From Parachlamydiales bacterium (GTDB lineage: Bacteria > Chlamydiota > Chlamydiia > Chlamydiales > JABDDJ01), in the NCBI GenBank assembly GCA_041671045.1, contig JBAZCF010000005.1:120871-184870 (forward strand): a stretch of DNA of 64,000 nucleotides, in the 5' to 3' direction. The position numbers and the translations under genes are program-made. Below are positions 16,904 through 25,021 of the stretch, in pieces. Under the pieces are notes generated by a model, which worked only from the letters and a program-made list of their open reading frames with translations, ran no database searches and was not told the DNA's origin. Each line of letters starts with the position of its first letter. Position 1 is the first letter of the stretch.

Positions 16904-16933
16904 TTGACAATTAGACCCACTTTTCACTATGCA
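16904..16933 (+). promoter_or_regulatory. Probable sigma-70 type promoter for the exported protein and M48 protease
   Basis: A perfect TTGACA (16904-16909) is followed after 18 bases by TATGCA (16928-16933). The predicted start near 16940 lies 30 bases before the ATG at 16970. The -10 box is weak, so the call is moderate. Confidence 0.45.
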
Positions 16934-16969
16934 AAAGCGTATTAATAACTTTTAGCTAAGGATTTTCTC

Positions 16970-17623
16970 ATGCGACACATCATTTCATTCTGTATCGGTA
17001 TTTTTTGCGTAATTGAGCTAGGGGGAGTTGAAGTAATATTTAGCGACCAACGGGGAGTTGAATCTACTTTAGAAATCGATGGGACAACTCCGATCTACCT
17101 TATGAATGCACATATAGAAAATCATTTAGGAGCTAATGTTAAAAATGTCCAAATGATGGTCGATTATAACACCGATAAGGCGGCGGCTGTTACTAAAGAT
17201 TTTAGAGACTATTACACTCCCGTGACGCCTACGGAAGTAGAAAAAATCAACTATATTGTAAAGACGTTAGGCACTAAAGCTAAAATCCAATTATTTTGGG
17301 ATAAATCCTCTCTCGATAAAACAGGCGATCAAATTAGACACCTGCATCCTTTAAAATTCCTTACTGTTATTTTGACCAATCAAGACAATATCAAGTATAT
17401 AAGGATTATTCGCGATAAGGGCCGTGTCTGGGATAATTTTGGTGGCGAACTCAAAGGCAGCTTAAAGGAGGAGGCTGCCAAAGATAACCTAAAATATGAA
17501 TATGTCGCAGATTTTGCTGAGAAAATTAAAGTCGATATCAATCTGATCTGGCCTGATGTGCAAAATAAGAAATGGACGGCATTTGTAGATAAGGTTATTT
17601 ATCAAGTACCTTACAAAAAATAG
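16970..17623 (+). CDS. Uncharacterised exported protein
   Basis: The 217-residue product starts with RHIISF and a hydrophobic stretch, consistent with an N-terminal signal or anchor. The rest is soluble and rich in Lys and Asp, without recognised motifs. A TAAGGA ribosome binding site lies 7 bases upstream. It precedes the M48 protease by 17 bases on the same strand, so the two are probably one operon, and both would act in the envelope. Function unknown. Confidence 0.7.
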   Translation: MRHIISFCIGIFCVIELGGVEVIFSDQRGVESTLEIDGTTPIYLMNAHIENHLGANVKNVQMMVDYNTDKAAAVTKDFRDYYTPVTPTEVEKINYIVKTLGTKAKIQLFWDKSSLDKTGDQIRHLHPLKFLTVILTNQDNIKYIRIIRDKGRVWDNFGGELKGSLKEEAAKDNLKYEYVADFAEKIKVDINLIWPDVQNKKWTAFVDKVIYQVPYKK

Positions 17624-17640
17624 ACTGTCGGAGAAAAGTT

Positions 17641-18567
17641 ATGGGAATGTACGACCAATACGATCAACAACCCCAGCGCAGTTCTTCAGGTGGGCGGTGG
17701 ATAGCCGCGCTCCTCATTGCTCTTTTCGGACTTTTTATGTTCTTGAGTCAAGTTCAGGAGAATCCTGTGACGAAGGAGCGGCAGTATGTCGCTATCTCTC
17801 CGGAGCAGGAGATCCGCCTCGGATTAGAATCTGCTCCTCAAATGTCCCAGGAAATGGGTGGAGAACTTTCTGCCTCTGATCCAAGGACGCAAGAAGTCAA
17901 ACGTATTGGGGCCATGATCGTTAACGGTACAATCGCCAAAGGCAGTCCATGGAAATTTCAATTTCATCTATTGGCAGATAATAAAACGATCAACGCATTT
18001 GCCCTTCCAGGAGGGCAAATATTTATTACTGATGGGCTGCTTAGCAGGCTTCAGAATGAAGCTCAGTTGGCGGGAGTTCTCAGCCATGAAATAGGCCATG
18101 TCATTGAGCGTCATTCTGCTCAACAAATGGCCAAAGAACAGTTCGGCCAGATCCTCATTGGAGCTGTCGCGACAGGTGCTGCAGATCCTTACTCTCAGAA
18201 TGGGTTTAATCCTGCGATGGTAGCTGCATTTGTGAATAAAATGGTACAGCTTCGTTATGGACGACATGATGAGTCTCAAGCTGACCAATGGGGTTTAAAA
18301 CTGACTGAACAAGCTGGTTTTGATCCCTTTGCCATGATTGAAGTCATGAAAATTCTTAAAACGGCAGGACCACGTGGTAGCATGCCCGATATTTTCCAAT
18401 CACATCCCGATCCGGATCTGAGGATAGAGCAAATTCAAGCTTACCTAAAAGAGCATCCACCCAAAGCAGGTCTTTCTCTTGGACGTAACCTAAGCGAAGT
18501 TTACGGTAATACTCCTGCCCGGCGCGATGAGCCATCGGGCGGGCTGGATGATTTCTGGTTTAGATAA
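17641..18567 (+). CDS. M48-family membrane-anchored zinc metalloprotease
   Basis: The 308-residue protein has a short Gln-rich cytoplasmic N-terminus, one membrane helix at about residues 19-36, then an M48 domain. The HEIGH motif gives H149, E150 and H153; the third ligand Glu lies in DESQADQWGL near residue 217. The following region has HPDPDLRIEQI, typical of BepA/LoiP/YcaL-like envelope proteases that degrade misfolded outer-membrane proteins. It is shorter than BepA and lacks TPR repeats, so it is nearer the LoiP/YcaL type. GGAGAAA precedes the start. Confidence 0.92.
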   Translation: MGMYDQYDQQPQRSSSGGRWIAALLIALFGLFMFLSQVQENPVTKERQYVAISPEQEIRLGLESAPQMSQEMGGELSASDPRTQEVKRIGAMIVNGTIAKGSPWKFQFHLLADNKTINAFALPGGQIFITDGLLSRLQNEAQLAGVLSHEIGHVIERHSAQQMAKEQFGQILIGAVATGAADPYSQNGFNPAMVAAFVNKMVQLRYGRHDESQADQWGLKLTEQAGFDPFAMIEVMKILKTAGPRGSMPDIFQSHPDPDLRIEQIQAYLKEHPPKAGLSLGRNLSEVYGNTPARRDEPSGGLDDFWFR

Positions 18568-18623
18568 GCGAAATAATATCTCTGTGTTCGATTTATAGGG
18601 ATAATTGGATTATCTTCAGATTA

Positions 18624-18719
18624 TTGCAGTCCTTCAGACTACATAGAGAGGCATTCAGTTACCTAGGTCATCTCCCTAGGTATAGTTTAAGCACGTATAT
18701 GCAGTCTGAACGACTGCAA
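18624..18719. repeat. Nested inverted repeats after the M48 gene
   Basis: Outer arms of 22 bases (18624-18645 and 18698-18719) are complementary with two mismatches, and each arm is itself partly palindromic around GCAGTC..GACTGC. Inside lies a perfect hairpin ACCTAGG (18661-18667) / CCTAGGT (18675-18681). Another dyad TTATTTTC / GAAAATAA follows at about 18724-18749. The region has no plausible gene and may form a long stem, a terminator complex or a small structured RNA. Confidence 0.6.
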
Positions 18720-18787
18720 CATCTTATTTTCAAAAGGTCTAAGAAAATAAATGTGTTCAATAACAAGGAATTGTCGCAGTACATTTA

Positions 18788-18870
18788 ACTGCGAAGCAGT
18801 ACTTTGCCACGAAGTGGTGGCAGCTTTAAGGTGGGGTTAGAGTGACTCAGTGGTGTCGCCACTTCGTGGC
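18788..18870. repeat. Scattered copies of the short palindromes ACTGCGAAGCAGT and GCCAC..GTGGC
   Basis: ACTGCGAAGCAGT (18788-18800) and GCCACGAAGTGG (18806-18817) are the reverse complements of the palindromes inside the 68-bp tandem repeat downstream, while GCCACTTCGTGGC (18858-18870) is in the same orientation. The pieces look like diverged, partly inverted copies of the tandem unit. Confidence 0.6.
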
Positions 18871-18914
18871 TCAATTTTTTGCTGAATTTTACCATGCGTT
18901 CATTCGCTTCGCTC

Positions 18915-19186
18915 ATTCACACATGGCTAACATCATGTAGCCACTTCGTGGCAAAAGACTGCTTCGCAGTAATGCATATGAAATTCACACATGGCTAACA
19001 TCATGTAGCCACTTCGTGGCAAAAGACTGCTTCGCAGTAATGCATATGAAATTCACACATGGCTAACATCATGTAGCCACTTCGTGGCAAAAGACTGCTT
19101 CGCAGTTATGCATATGAAATTCACACATGGCTAACATCATGTAGCCGCTTCGTGGCAAAAGACTGCTTCGCAGTTATGCATATGAA
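18915..19186. repeat. Four tandem 68-bp repeats with two palindromes per unit
   Basis: Units start at 18915, 18983, 19051 and 19119, an exact 68-bp period. Each contains the hairpin GCCACTTCGTGGC (GCCGCTTCGTGGC in unit 4), the hairpin ACTGCTTCGCAGT and the word ATGCATATGAAA. Units 1-2 read CAGTAATG and units 3-4 CAGTTATG. The array fills most of the 660-base region between the convergent M48 gene and uvrA and ends 39 bases before the uvrA stop. Long identical units with no spacers exclude a CRISPR array. Near identity implies recent duplication. Confidence 0.92.
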
Positions 19187-19225
19187 ACGGGAAGTAAACT
19201 TCTTTCCTAAGGTACCATTTTTCCA

Positions 19226-22200
19226 TCACTTCGCAAGAAACTTACCTGTAAGCGATTGAGCGGATTTTGCTAGGTTTTCAGGTGTACCGGTAAAGACAAC
19301 CTGTCCACCCTCGTCGCCTGCATCAGGACCTAGGTCGATGACGTAGTCGGCATTACGGATAACGTCGGAATTATGTTCGATGACCAGCACCGTGTTACCT
19401 TTATCGACAAGTTTGTTAAGGACATTTAGGAGTTTATCGATATCGTCGCTATGCAGCCCGGTTGTGGGTTCGTCTAGCAGGTAGATAGTTTTACCCGAAG
19501 AGCGTTTAGCTAATTCACGGCTAAGTTTTATCCTTTGAGCTTCCCCCCCGGAGAGTGATGCCATTTCTTGTCCGATTTTAAGGTAGCCGAGTCCGACGCT
19601 GATGAGTGTATCCAGGATACGGACTATGCGTGGGTGGTTCTCAAAAGCAATTTTGGCTTCATCGACAGTATAGTTGAGGAACTGTCCAAAGTTCTTGCCT
19701 TGGTAGGTTACTTCCAGGCTGACAGGGTTAAGCCTTAGACCTTGGCATTCTTCGCATTTTACTCTTACAGCCGGAAGGAAGTGCATTTCAACTTTCCTAT
19801 AGCCCATACCCCAGCAGGCAGTGCACATTCCGCGGCGGTGGTTATAGCTGAAGTTTTTGCCTTTAAGCCCCTTCGTACGTGCAAGGGGAAGTGTGGAGAA
19901 GAAGTCGCGGACGCGGGAAAGGAGATCCACGTAAGTTCCCACATCGGAACGGCTAGTAAGTCCGATAGGGTTTTGGTCGATATAGATCACCTTATCGAAA
20001 TTTTCAATGCCTTTCACTATTGCTATTCCTAAGTCAATAGAGTCGAATCTTTCAATACCTTTTTTTAGCGCGGGCAGGATGATCCTATGCATGAGTGTGG
20101 ATTTTCCTGAGCCTGAAACGCCTGTCAAGCAGGTGAGGAGTCCTACGGGAACATTGACGGAGATTTTCTTAAGGTTGTGCAGTGTGGCATTTTTTATGGA
20201 TAAATTTTCTGTAGATTTATGAGAGCGTTTTTTAGGTAAAGTGATTACCTTTTTGCCGGAAAGATATTGTCCTGTAAGGGAGTTAGGGTTGCGCAGGATC
20301 TCTTTATAAGTGCCTCGGGCAGTGATGTGTCCGCCATGAATGCCGGAGTGGGGTCCGAAGTCTAGAATATAGTCTGCTGTTGCAATGGTCAAAGGGTCAT
20401 GTTCAACCATGATGAGGGTGTTTTTAAGGTCTTTCAGTTGTTGCAAGGCGGCATTTAAACGTGCGTTATCGCGCGGATGAAGCCCTATTGTAGGTTCATC
20501 CAGGACGTAGAGGACGCCTGTAAGACCGCTGCCGAGCTGACGGGCAAGACGGATTCTTTGTGTCTCACCCCCGCTAAGTGTGGGGGCTTTGCGTCCTAGA
20601 GCCAGGTAATGAAGCCCTACTTCGCAGAGAAAGCGCAAGCGTGATAGGAGCTGCCTTTGAATTTCCTCCATCCATTTTTTTTCAGCTTGGGGAAGATTCA
20701 AGTTTTCGATGAAAAGTAAAGCCTGCTTTAGGGGCAGGTTGCAGAGTTGATCGATGGAGACGTCGTGGATTGTCACATTGCGGGCAAGGGGGTTAAGGCG
20801 TGCACCATTGCAAGAAGGGCATGTATGTTCTTCTAAGAGAGGTACGACCATTTCACGGACATCGGTAGTTCCACTTTTACCTGCTTTAGCTAAGACGTTA
20901 TTGATTCCTCGCCACTGAAATTTCCATCCTTCAGGTGCAATGTAGAATTTATTTTCCGGCGACCCGTTCATGAGGAGGCCTAGGTGTTTCGTAGAGAGTT
21001 CGCATAGTGGTGTAGACCAGGAGATTTTTTCCTCTTCAAGAAAGAGAGTAAGGAGTTTCCATGCGATTTTATGAGTGTCTTCGGGCCAAAATTTATTCAT
21101 GAGTTCGGCGGTTGAGAAATGGAGGAACTCATTATCTTGCGCGAGGTTGGCGCCATATTGGTAGCCAAGGCCTAAACACTCCATGCACATTCCTTCCGCA
21201 TGGTTGAAGGCAAAAGTCTGGGGAGTGATCGGTGGATAGGACTTTCCGGTACTTTCTACTGCGAAGGAAAGGTTGAAAAAGAGGTCGGAGGTTTCTTTAG
21301 CTACAATCAGTTTGCCTTCACCATGCTGTGCTGCTGATGCAATGGCTTCATCAAGCCTTGCCATGATAGTAGGGATGACTTTCAAACGATCTACGATGAG
21401 CATGAGCTCGTGTTTACGCTTTTTGTCATAGTTTTCGAGGAGGGCATTATCATTTATATCGTAATAAACGCCGTCGAATCGCACGCGCAGATATCCTAGA
21501 CGTTGGTATTTAAAGATGACATCTTTGATTTCAACCGTACGTGATAAGCTTAGGGGAGCGAGGATTTGTATTTTTTCGCCTTCGGGTAGGGTCAGTATCT
21601 TTTCAACGACAAAATCTTTGCTGATAGATTTGATGACTTCGCCTGTTTCGGGGCTATGGGGAATCCCGATGCGAGCATAGAGGAGTCTTAAGTAGTCATA
21701 GATTTCGGTCATTGTCCCGACGGTAGACCGGGGATTGCCGGCATGGACTTTTTGTTCAATGGCGATGGCGGGGGAGAGGCCTTCAACGCCGGCAACTTTG
21801 GGTTTTGGCAGTTGCTTAACAAATTGTCTAGCGTAAGGTGAAAGAGATTCGACATAACGACGCTGCCCTTCAGCATAGATCGTTTCAAAAGCTAGAGAAC
21901 TCTTACCGGAACCTGAAGGACCGGTTAGAATGGTTAGTTTCTCACGGGGGATGACGGCATCGACATGTTTCAAGTTGTTTTGTTCTGCGCCTTCAATGGT
22001 GATAGAAGTAATTTCGGCGGTATTTTTTCTTTTCTTCTTGGCTTTTGCAGGTTCTTTAAGGATATTTTGTGCTTGTTTTTGCAATTCCTTAGTTAAAGAT
22101 GTCTTTAGGGCTTCGCCTGTAGGTGTCTCCATTTTGGAGATTTTCTCGGGCGCACCTGTTGCTACGACAAGGCCTCCTTGTTCGCCTCCATCAGGCCCCA

Positions 22201-24907
22201 TGTCGATGATCCAGTCTGCCGTCTTGACGACGTCCATATTATGTTCGATGACAAGGACTGTATTGCCCCTTTCTACAAGTTCATGCAAGACTTCAAGCAG
22301 GTGTTTGATGTCGTGAAAATGAAGTCCGGTGGTGGGTTCATCCAATATATAGAGTGTCTTGCCGGTAGGTGGCCTGACAAGTTCTTTTGCTAATTTTACC
22401 CTTTGCGCTTCTCCGCCGGAAAGGGTTGTGGAAAATTGGCCGATTTTAATGTAACCGAGGCCAACTTTCTGCAACATGTTGAGTTTGTGGAAGATATGGG
22501 GGATGTTTTGAAAGAACTCTGCAGCTTCATCGACTTCCATCTCCAGTACATTGTAGATGTTTTTGCCTTTATACAGGATAGAGAGCGTTTCGTGATCAAA
22601 GCGTTGTGTATGGCAGACAGGGCAGTCTGCCCAGGCATCTTCGAGGAAGTCCATATCGATTTTTATCATGCCCATCCCTTCGCAGCGAGGGCAAGAGCCT
22701 TCTTTCACATTAAAGCTGAAGCGGCCTGATTTATATCCGCGCGCCTGACTTTCAGGCAATTGGGCATAGAGGTCGCGGATATCGTCAAAGAGTTTGATAT
22801 AGGTTGCGGGGTTAGAGCGAGGGTTTCTTCCAATGGGCGTCTGGTCTACGGCGATGACCTTATCGATAAGGTTGGAGTGGAGCAAAGCTTTATGAGTGCC
22901 TACAGAGAGCGAGCTTCGCAGTAACTCGTTGCTTAGGGCGGGGTATAGTATCTCGGTGATAAGAGAAGATTTTCCTGAGCCTGAAACCCCGGTCACTGCA
23001 ATAAAGAGTCCTAAAGGAATATCCACATTGACGTTTTTCAGGTTATGGTGCGCTGCTCCCTGGATCTTTAGCACTTCTTTTGTAGGTTTGCGTCTTTTCT
23101 TAGGAACGGGGATTTCTTTGGTGCCGAGAAGATATGCCCCGGTATAGGAATCTTTATTTTTAAGGAGATCTTTAAGGGTGCCGCTGACAACAATCTCTCC
23201 GCCTCTGACACCGGGGCCGGGCCCGAAGTCCACAATGTGGTCCGCCTCTAAGATGGTTTCTTCATCATGTTCCACTACAATGACGGTATTACCCATGTCG
23301 CGGAGGCGTTTTAATGTTTCAATCAGCCTTTTATTATCCCGTGGATGCAATCCGATAGAGGGTTCGTCCAAAATATAAGTGATGCCCACAAGTCCGCATC
23401 CTATTTGCGAAGCGAGCCTTACCCTTTGTGCCTCTCCGCCGGAAAGTGTAGGAGCTGTTCTATCTAATGTTAAGTAATGGAGGCCTACATCATTAAGAAA
23501 GTAGAGCCTTTGGCTGATTTCTTTTAGTAGTTCCTCAGCAATGATCTCGTCTGAAGGGGAGAGCTTGACCTTTTCAAAGAAAGCCAAGCATGCGCTGACA
23601 GTCATATGGGTCATTTCATAGATTCTTTTTCCGCAGAATTGCGTTGCTGCAGGATAAGGTTTTAAACGTTCTCCGTGACATTCTGGGCACGTTTGTTCAC
23701 TCATCAGCATTTCCATCTTACGGCGGTAGGAGTCGCTGGTAGCTTCTGAATATCTCGAATGGGCTTCGTAGAGGATTCCACGCCATTGCACATGATCTGT
23801 CCAGGTTGCACCGGTGTCAGGATGGACGAGGTGCATGCGTGTCCACTTCTTCTCAGTCCCTTGGAGAAACACGTTTTGCGCTTTAGGGGGGAGCTTTTCC
23901 CAGGGTGTGTGTACGCTGAAGTTATAGAGGCGGGCAAGGTTGTCGTAGATGTTACCGTAGCGGACAGTGTTGTATGAGCTTCCGATGATAAAACAGTCTT
24001 CAGCAATGCTTTTTTTAGGGTCGACGATTTTCTCAATGATGTATTCGTTGACCATACCCAAACCTTGACAGCGAGGGCACATGCCAGAGGGGCTATTGAA
24101 GGAAAAGTCTTGAGGTTCGAGGGAGGAATAGGAAATTCCGGATGCAAGGGAGAAGGCGTGCATCGAGTAGAATGTTTCTTCTTCTGTATCTGCGTCAACG
24201 GTGATGCAGGAACCGTCATTGAATTGCAGGGCGTTAGTCAGTGCTTCGGCGATGCGGGAGTTATTTTCAGTGCTAATGACGATTCTATCGATTAACACTT
24301 CGACTGTATGGGCGACATTCCCATCAAGGGTGATGGGTTCTTCCAGATTAGCCATTTTTCCATCGATACGTGCCCGAGTATACCCTTTGCGCAGAAGGTC
24401 TTGGAAGTCATCTTTAAACTCGCCTTTTTTCTGCTTGGCGTAAGGAGCTAAGATGATCAGCTTTGTTTTAGGCGGGAGGCTCTGGACGGTTTTAATGATT
24501 CTTTCGCGGCTTTGAGGAGCGACGGGTTCTCCGCTAACAGGACAGTGGGGAACGCCAACGCGTGCGTAGAGTACACGCAAGTAATCATAGATTTCTGTCA
24601 TTGTGCCAACGGTAGAGCGGGGATTCCGTCCGGCAGTCTTTTGCTCGATCGAGATGGTAGGAGTAATACCTTCGGTGTGTTCAACGTCCGGTTTCGCCAT
24701 ATCCGTCATTTGACGGCGCGCTTGAGTGGATAGGGATTCAATATAGCGCCGCTGTCCTTCTACATAGAGTGTATCGAACGCCAGGGACGATTTGCCTGAT
24801 CCTGAGACACCTGTAAAAAGAATGAGCTGGCCATGATCTAATTCAAGTGAAATAGATTTTAAGTTATGAACATTTACGTTTTTTAAAATTATTTTGCGCT
24901 GAGACAC
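19226..24907 (-). CDS. uvrA: Double-length excinuclease ABC subunit A
   Basis: UvrA is the damage-sensing ATPase of nucleotide excision repair. Usual UvrA has about 940 residues; this one has 1893 and is two complete UvrA units in tandem, joined near residue 955 by a Lys-rich linker (AKAKKKRKN). Four ATPase sites are visible: Walker A GVSGSGKSSLAF, GVSGSGKSSLIT, GPSGSGKSSLAF and GVSGSGKSTLMH, with LSGGEAQRV/LSGGETQRI signatures. Zinc-binding Cys motifs (CPRCQGLG, CPRCEGMG, CMECLGLG, CTACWGMG and CxxC partners) occur in both halves. A tandem UvrA of similar size is known in Chlamydia, so this is a phylum trait. GTAGGAGAA precedes the ATG. Confidence 0.98.
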   Translation of the reverse strand: MSQRKIILKNVNVHNLKSISLELDHGQLILFTGVSGSGKSSLAFDTLYVEGQRRYIESLSTQARRQMTDMAKPDVEHTEGITPTISIEQKTAGRNPRSTVGTMTEIYDYLRVLYARVGVPHCPVSGEPVAPQSRERIIKTVQSLPPKTKLIILAPYAKQKKGEFKDDFQDLLRKGYTRARIDGKMANLEEPITLDGNVAHTVEVLIDRIVISTENNSRIAEALTNALQFNDGSCITVDADTEEETFYSMHAFSLASGISYSSLEPQDFSFNSPSGMCPRCQGLGMVNEYIIEKIVDPKKSIAEDCFIIGSSYNTVRYGNIYDNLARLYNFSVHTPWEKLPPKAQNVFLQGTEKKWTRMHLVHPDTGATWTDHVQWRGILYEAHSRYSEATSDSYRRKMEMLMSEQTCPECHGERLKPYPAATQFCGKRIYEMTHMTVSACLAFFEKVKLSPSDEIIAEELLKEISQRLYFLNDVGLHYLTLDRTAPTLSGGEAQRVRLASQIGCGLVGITYILDEPSIGLHPRDNKRLIETLKRLRDMGNTVIVVEHDEETILEADHIVDFGPGPGVRGGEIVVSGTLKDLLKNKDSYTGAYLLGTKEIPVPKKRRKPTKEVLKIQGAAHHNLKNVNVDIPLGLFIAVTGVSGSGKSSLITEILYPALSNELLRSSLSVGTHKALLHSNLIDKVIAVDQTPIGRNPRSNPATYIKLFDDIRDLYAQLPESQARGYKSGRFSFNVKEGSCPRCEGMGMIKIDMDFLEDAWADCPVCHTQRFDHETLSILYKGKNIYNVLEMEVDEAAEFFQNIPHIFHKLNMLQKVGLGYIKIGQFSTTLSGGEAQRVKLAKELVRPPTGKTLYILDEPTTGLHFHDIKHLLEVLHELVERGNTVLVIEHNMDVVKTADWIIDMGPDGGEQGGLVVATGAPEKISKMETPTGEALKTSLTKELQKQAQNILKEPAKAKKKRKNTAEITSITIEGAEQNNLKHVDAVIPREKLTILTGPSGSGKSSLAFETIYAEGQRRYVESLSPYARQFVKQLPKPKVAGVEGLSPAIAIEQKVHAGNPRSTVGTMTEIYDYLRLLYARIGIPHSPETGEVIKSISKDFVVEKILTLPEGEKIQILAPLSLSRTVEIKDVIFKYQRLGYLRVRFDGVYYDINDNALLENYDKKRKHELMLIVDRLKVIPTIMARLDEAIASAAQHGEGKLIVAKETSDLFFNLSFAVESTGKSYPPITPQTFAFNHAEGMCMECLGLGYQYGANLAQDNEFLHFSTAELMNKFWPEDTHKIAWKLLTLFLEEEKISWSTPLCELSTKHLGLLMNGSPENKFYIAPEGWKFQWRGINNVLAKAGKSGTTDVREMVVPLLEEHTCPSCNGARLNPLARNVTIHDVSIDQLCNLPLKQALLFIENLNLPQAEKKWMEEIQRQLLSRLRFLCEVGLHYLALGRKAPTLSGGETQRIRLARQLGSGLTGVLYVLDEPTIGLHPRDNARLNAALQQLKDLKNTLIMVEHDPLTIATADYILDFGPHSGIHGGHITARGTYKEILRNPNSLTGQYLSGKKVITLPKKRSHKSTENLSIKNATLHNLKKISVNVPVGLLTCLTGVSGSGKSTLMHRIILPALKKGIERFDSIDLGIAIVKGIENFDKVIYIDQNPIGLTSRSDVGTYVDLLSRVRDFFSTLPLARTKGLKGKNFSYNHRRGMCTACWGMGYRKVEMHFLPAVRVKCEECQGLRLNPVSLEVTYQGKNFGQFLNYTVDEAKIAFENHPRIVRILDTLISVGLGYLKIGQEMASLSGGEAQRIKLSRELAKRSSGKTIYLLDEPTTGLHSDDIDKLLNVLNKLVDKGNTVLVIEHNSDVIRNADYVIDLGPDAGDEGGQVVFTGTPENLAKSAQSLTGKFLAK

Positions 24908-25021
24908 ATTTCTCCTACAAAGACCTAAAAAAATAATACACCAAATGCTTTTGTACTTTCCAGATTTTATAACGTCTAATATAAGAAATTCTTGATTAAT
25001 AAGAATATGGAGTTAGGGAAA

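Noticed and set aside
18915..19186. Tandem array considered as CRISPR
   Set aside because: Units are contiguous and identical over their full 68 bases, with no variable spacers and no cas genes.
23704..24219. 171-residue frame within uvrA in another minus-strand phase
   Set aside because: Overlaps conserved zinc-finger and ATPase regions of uvrA and is compositionally abnormal.
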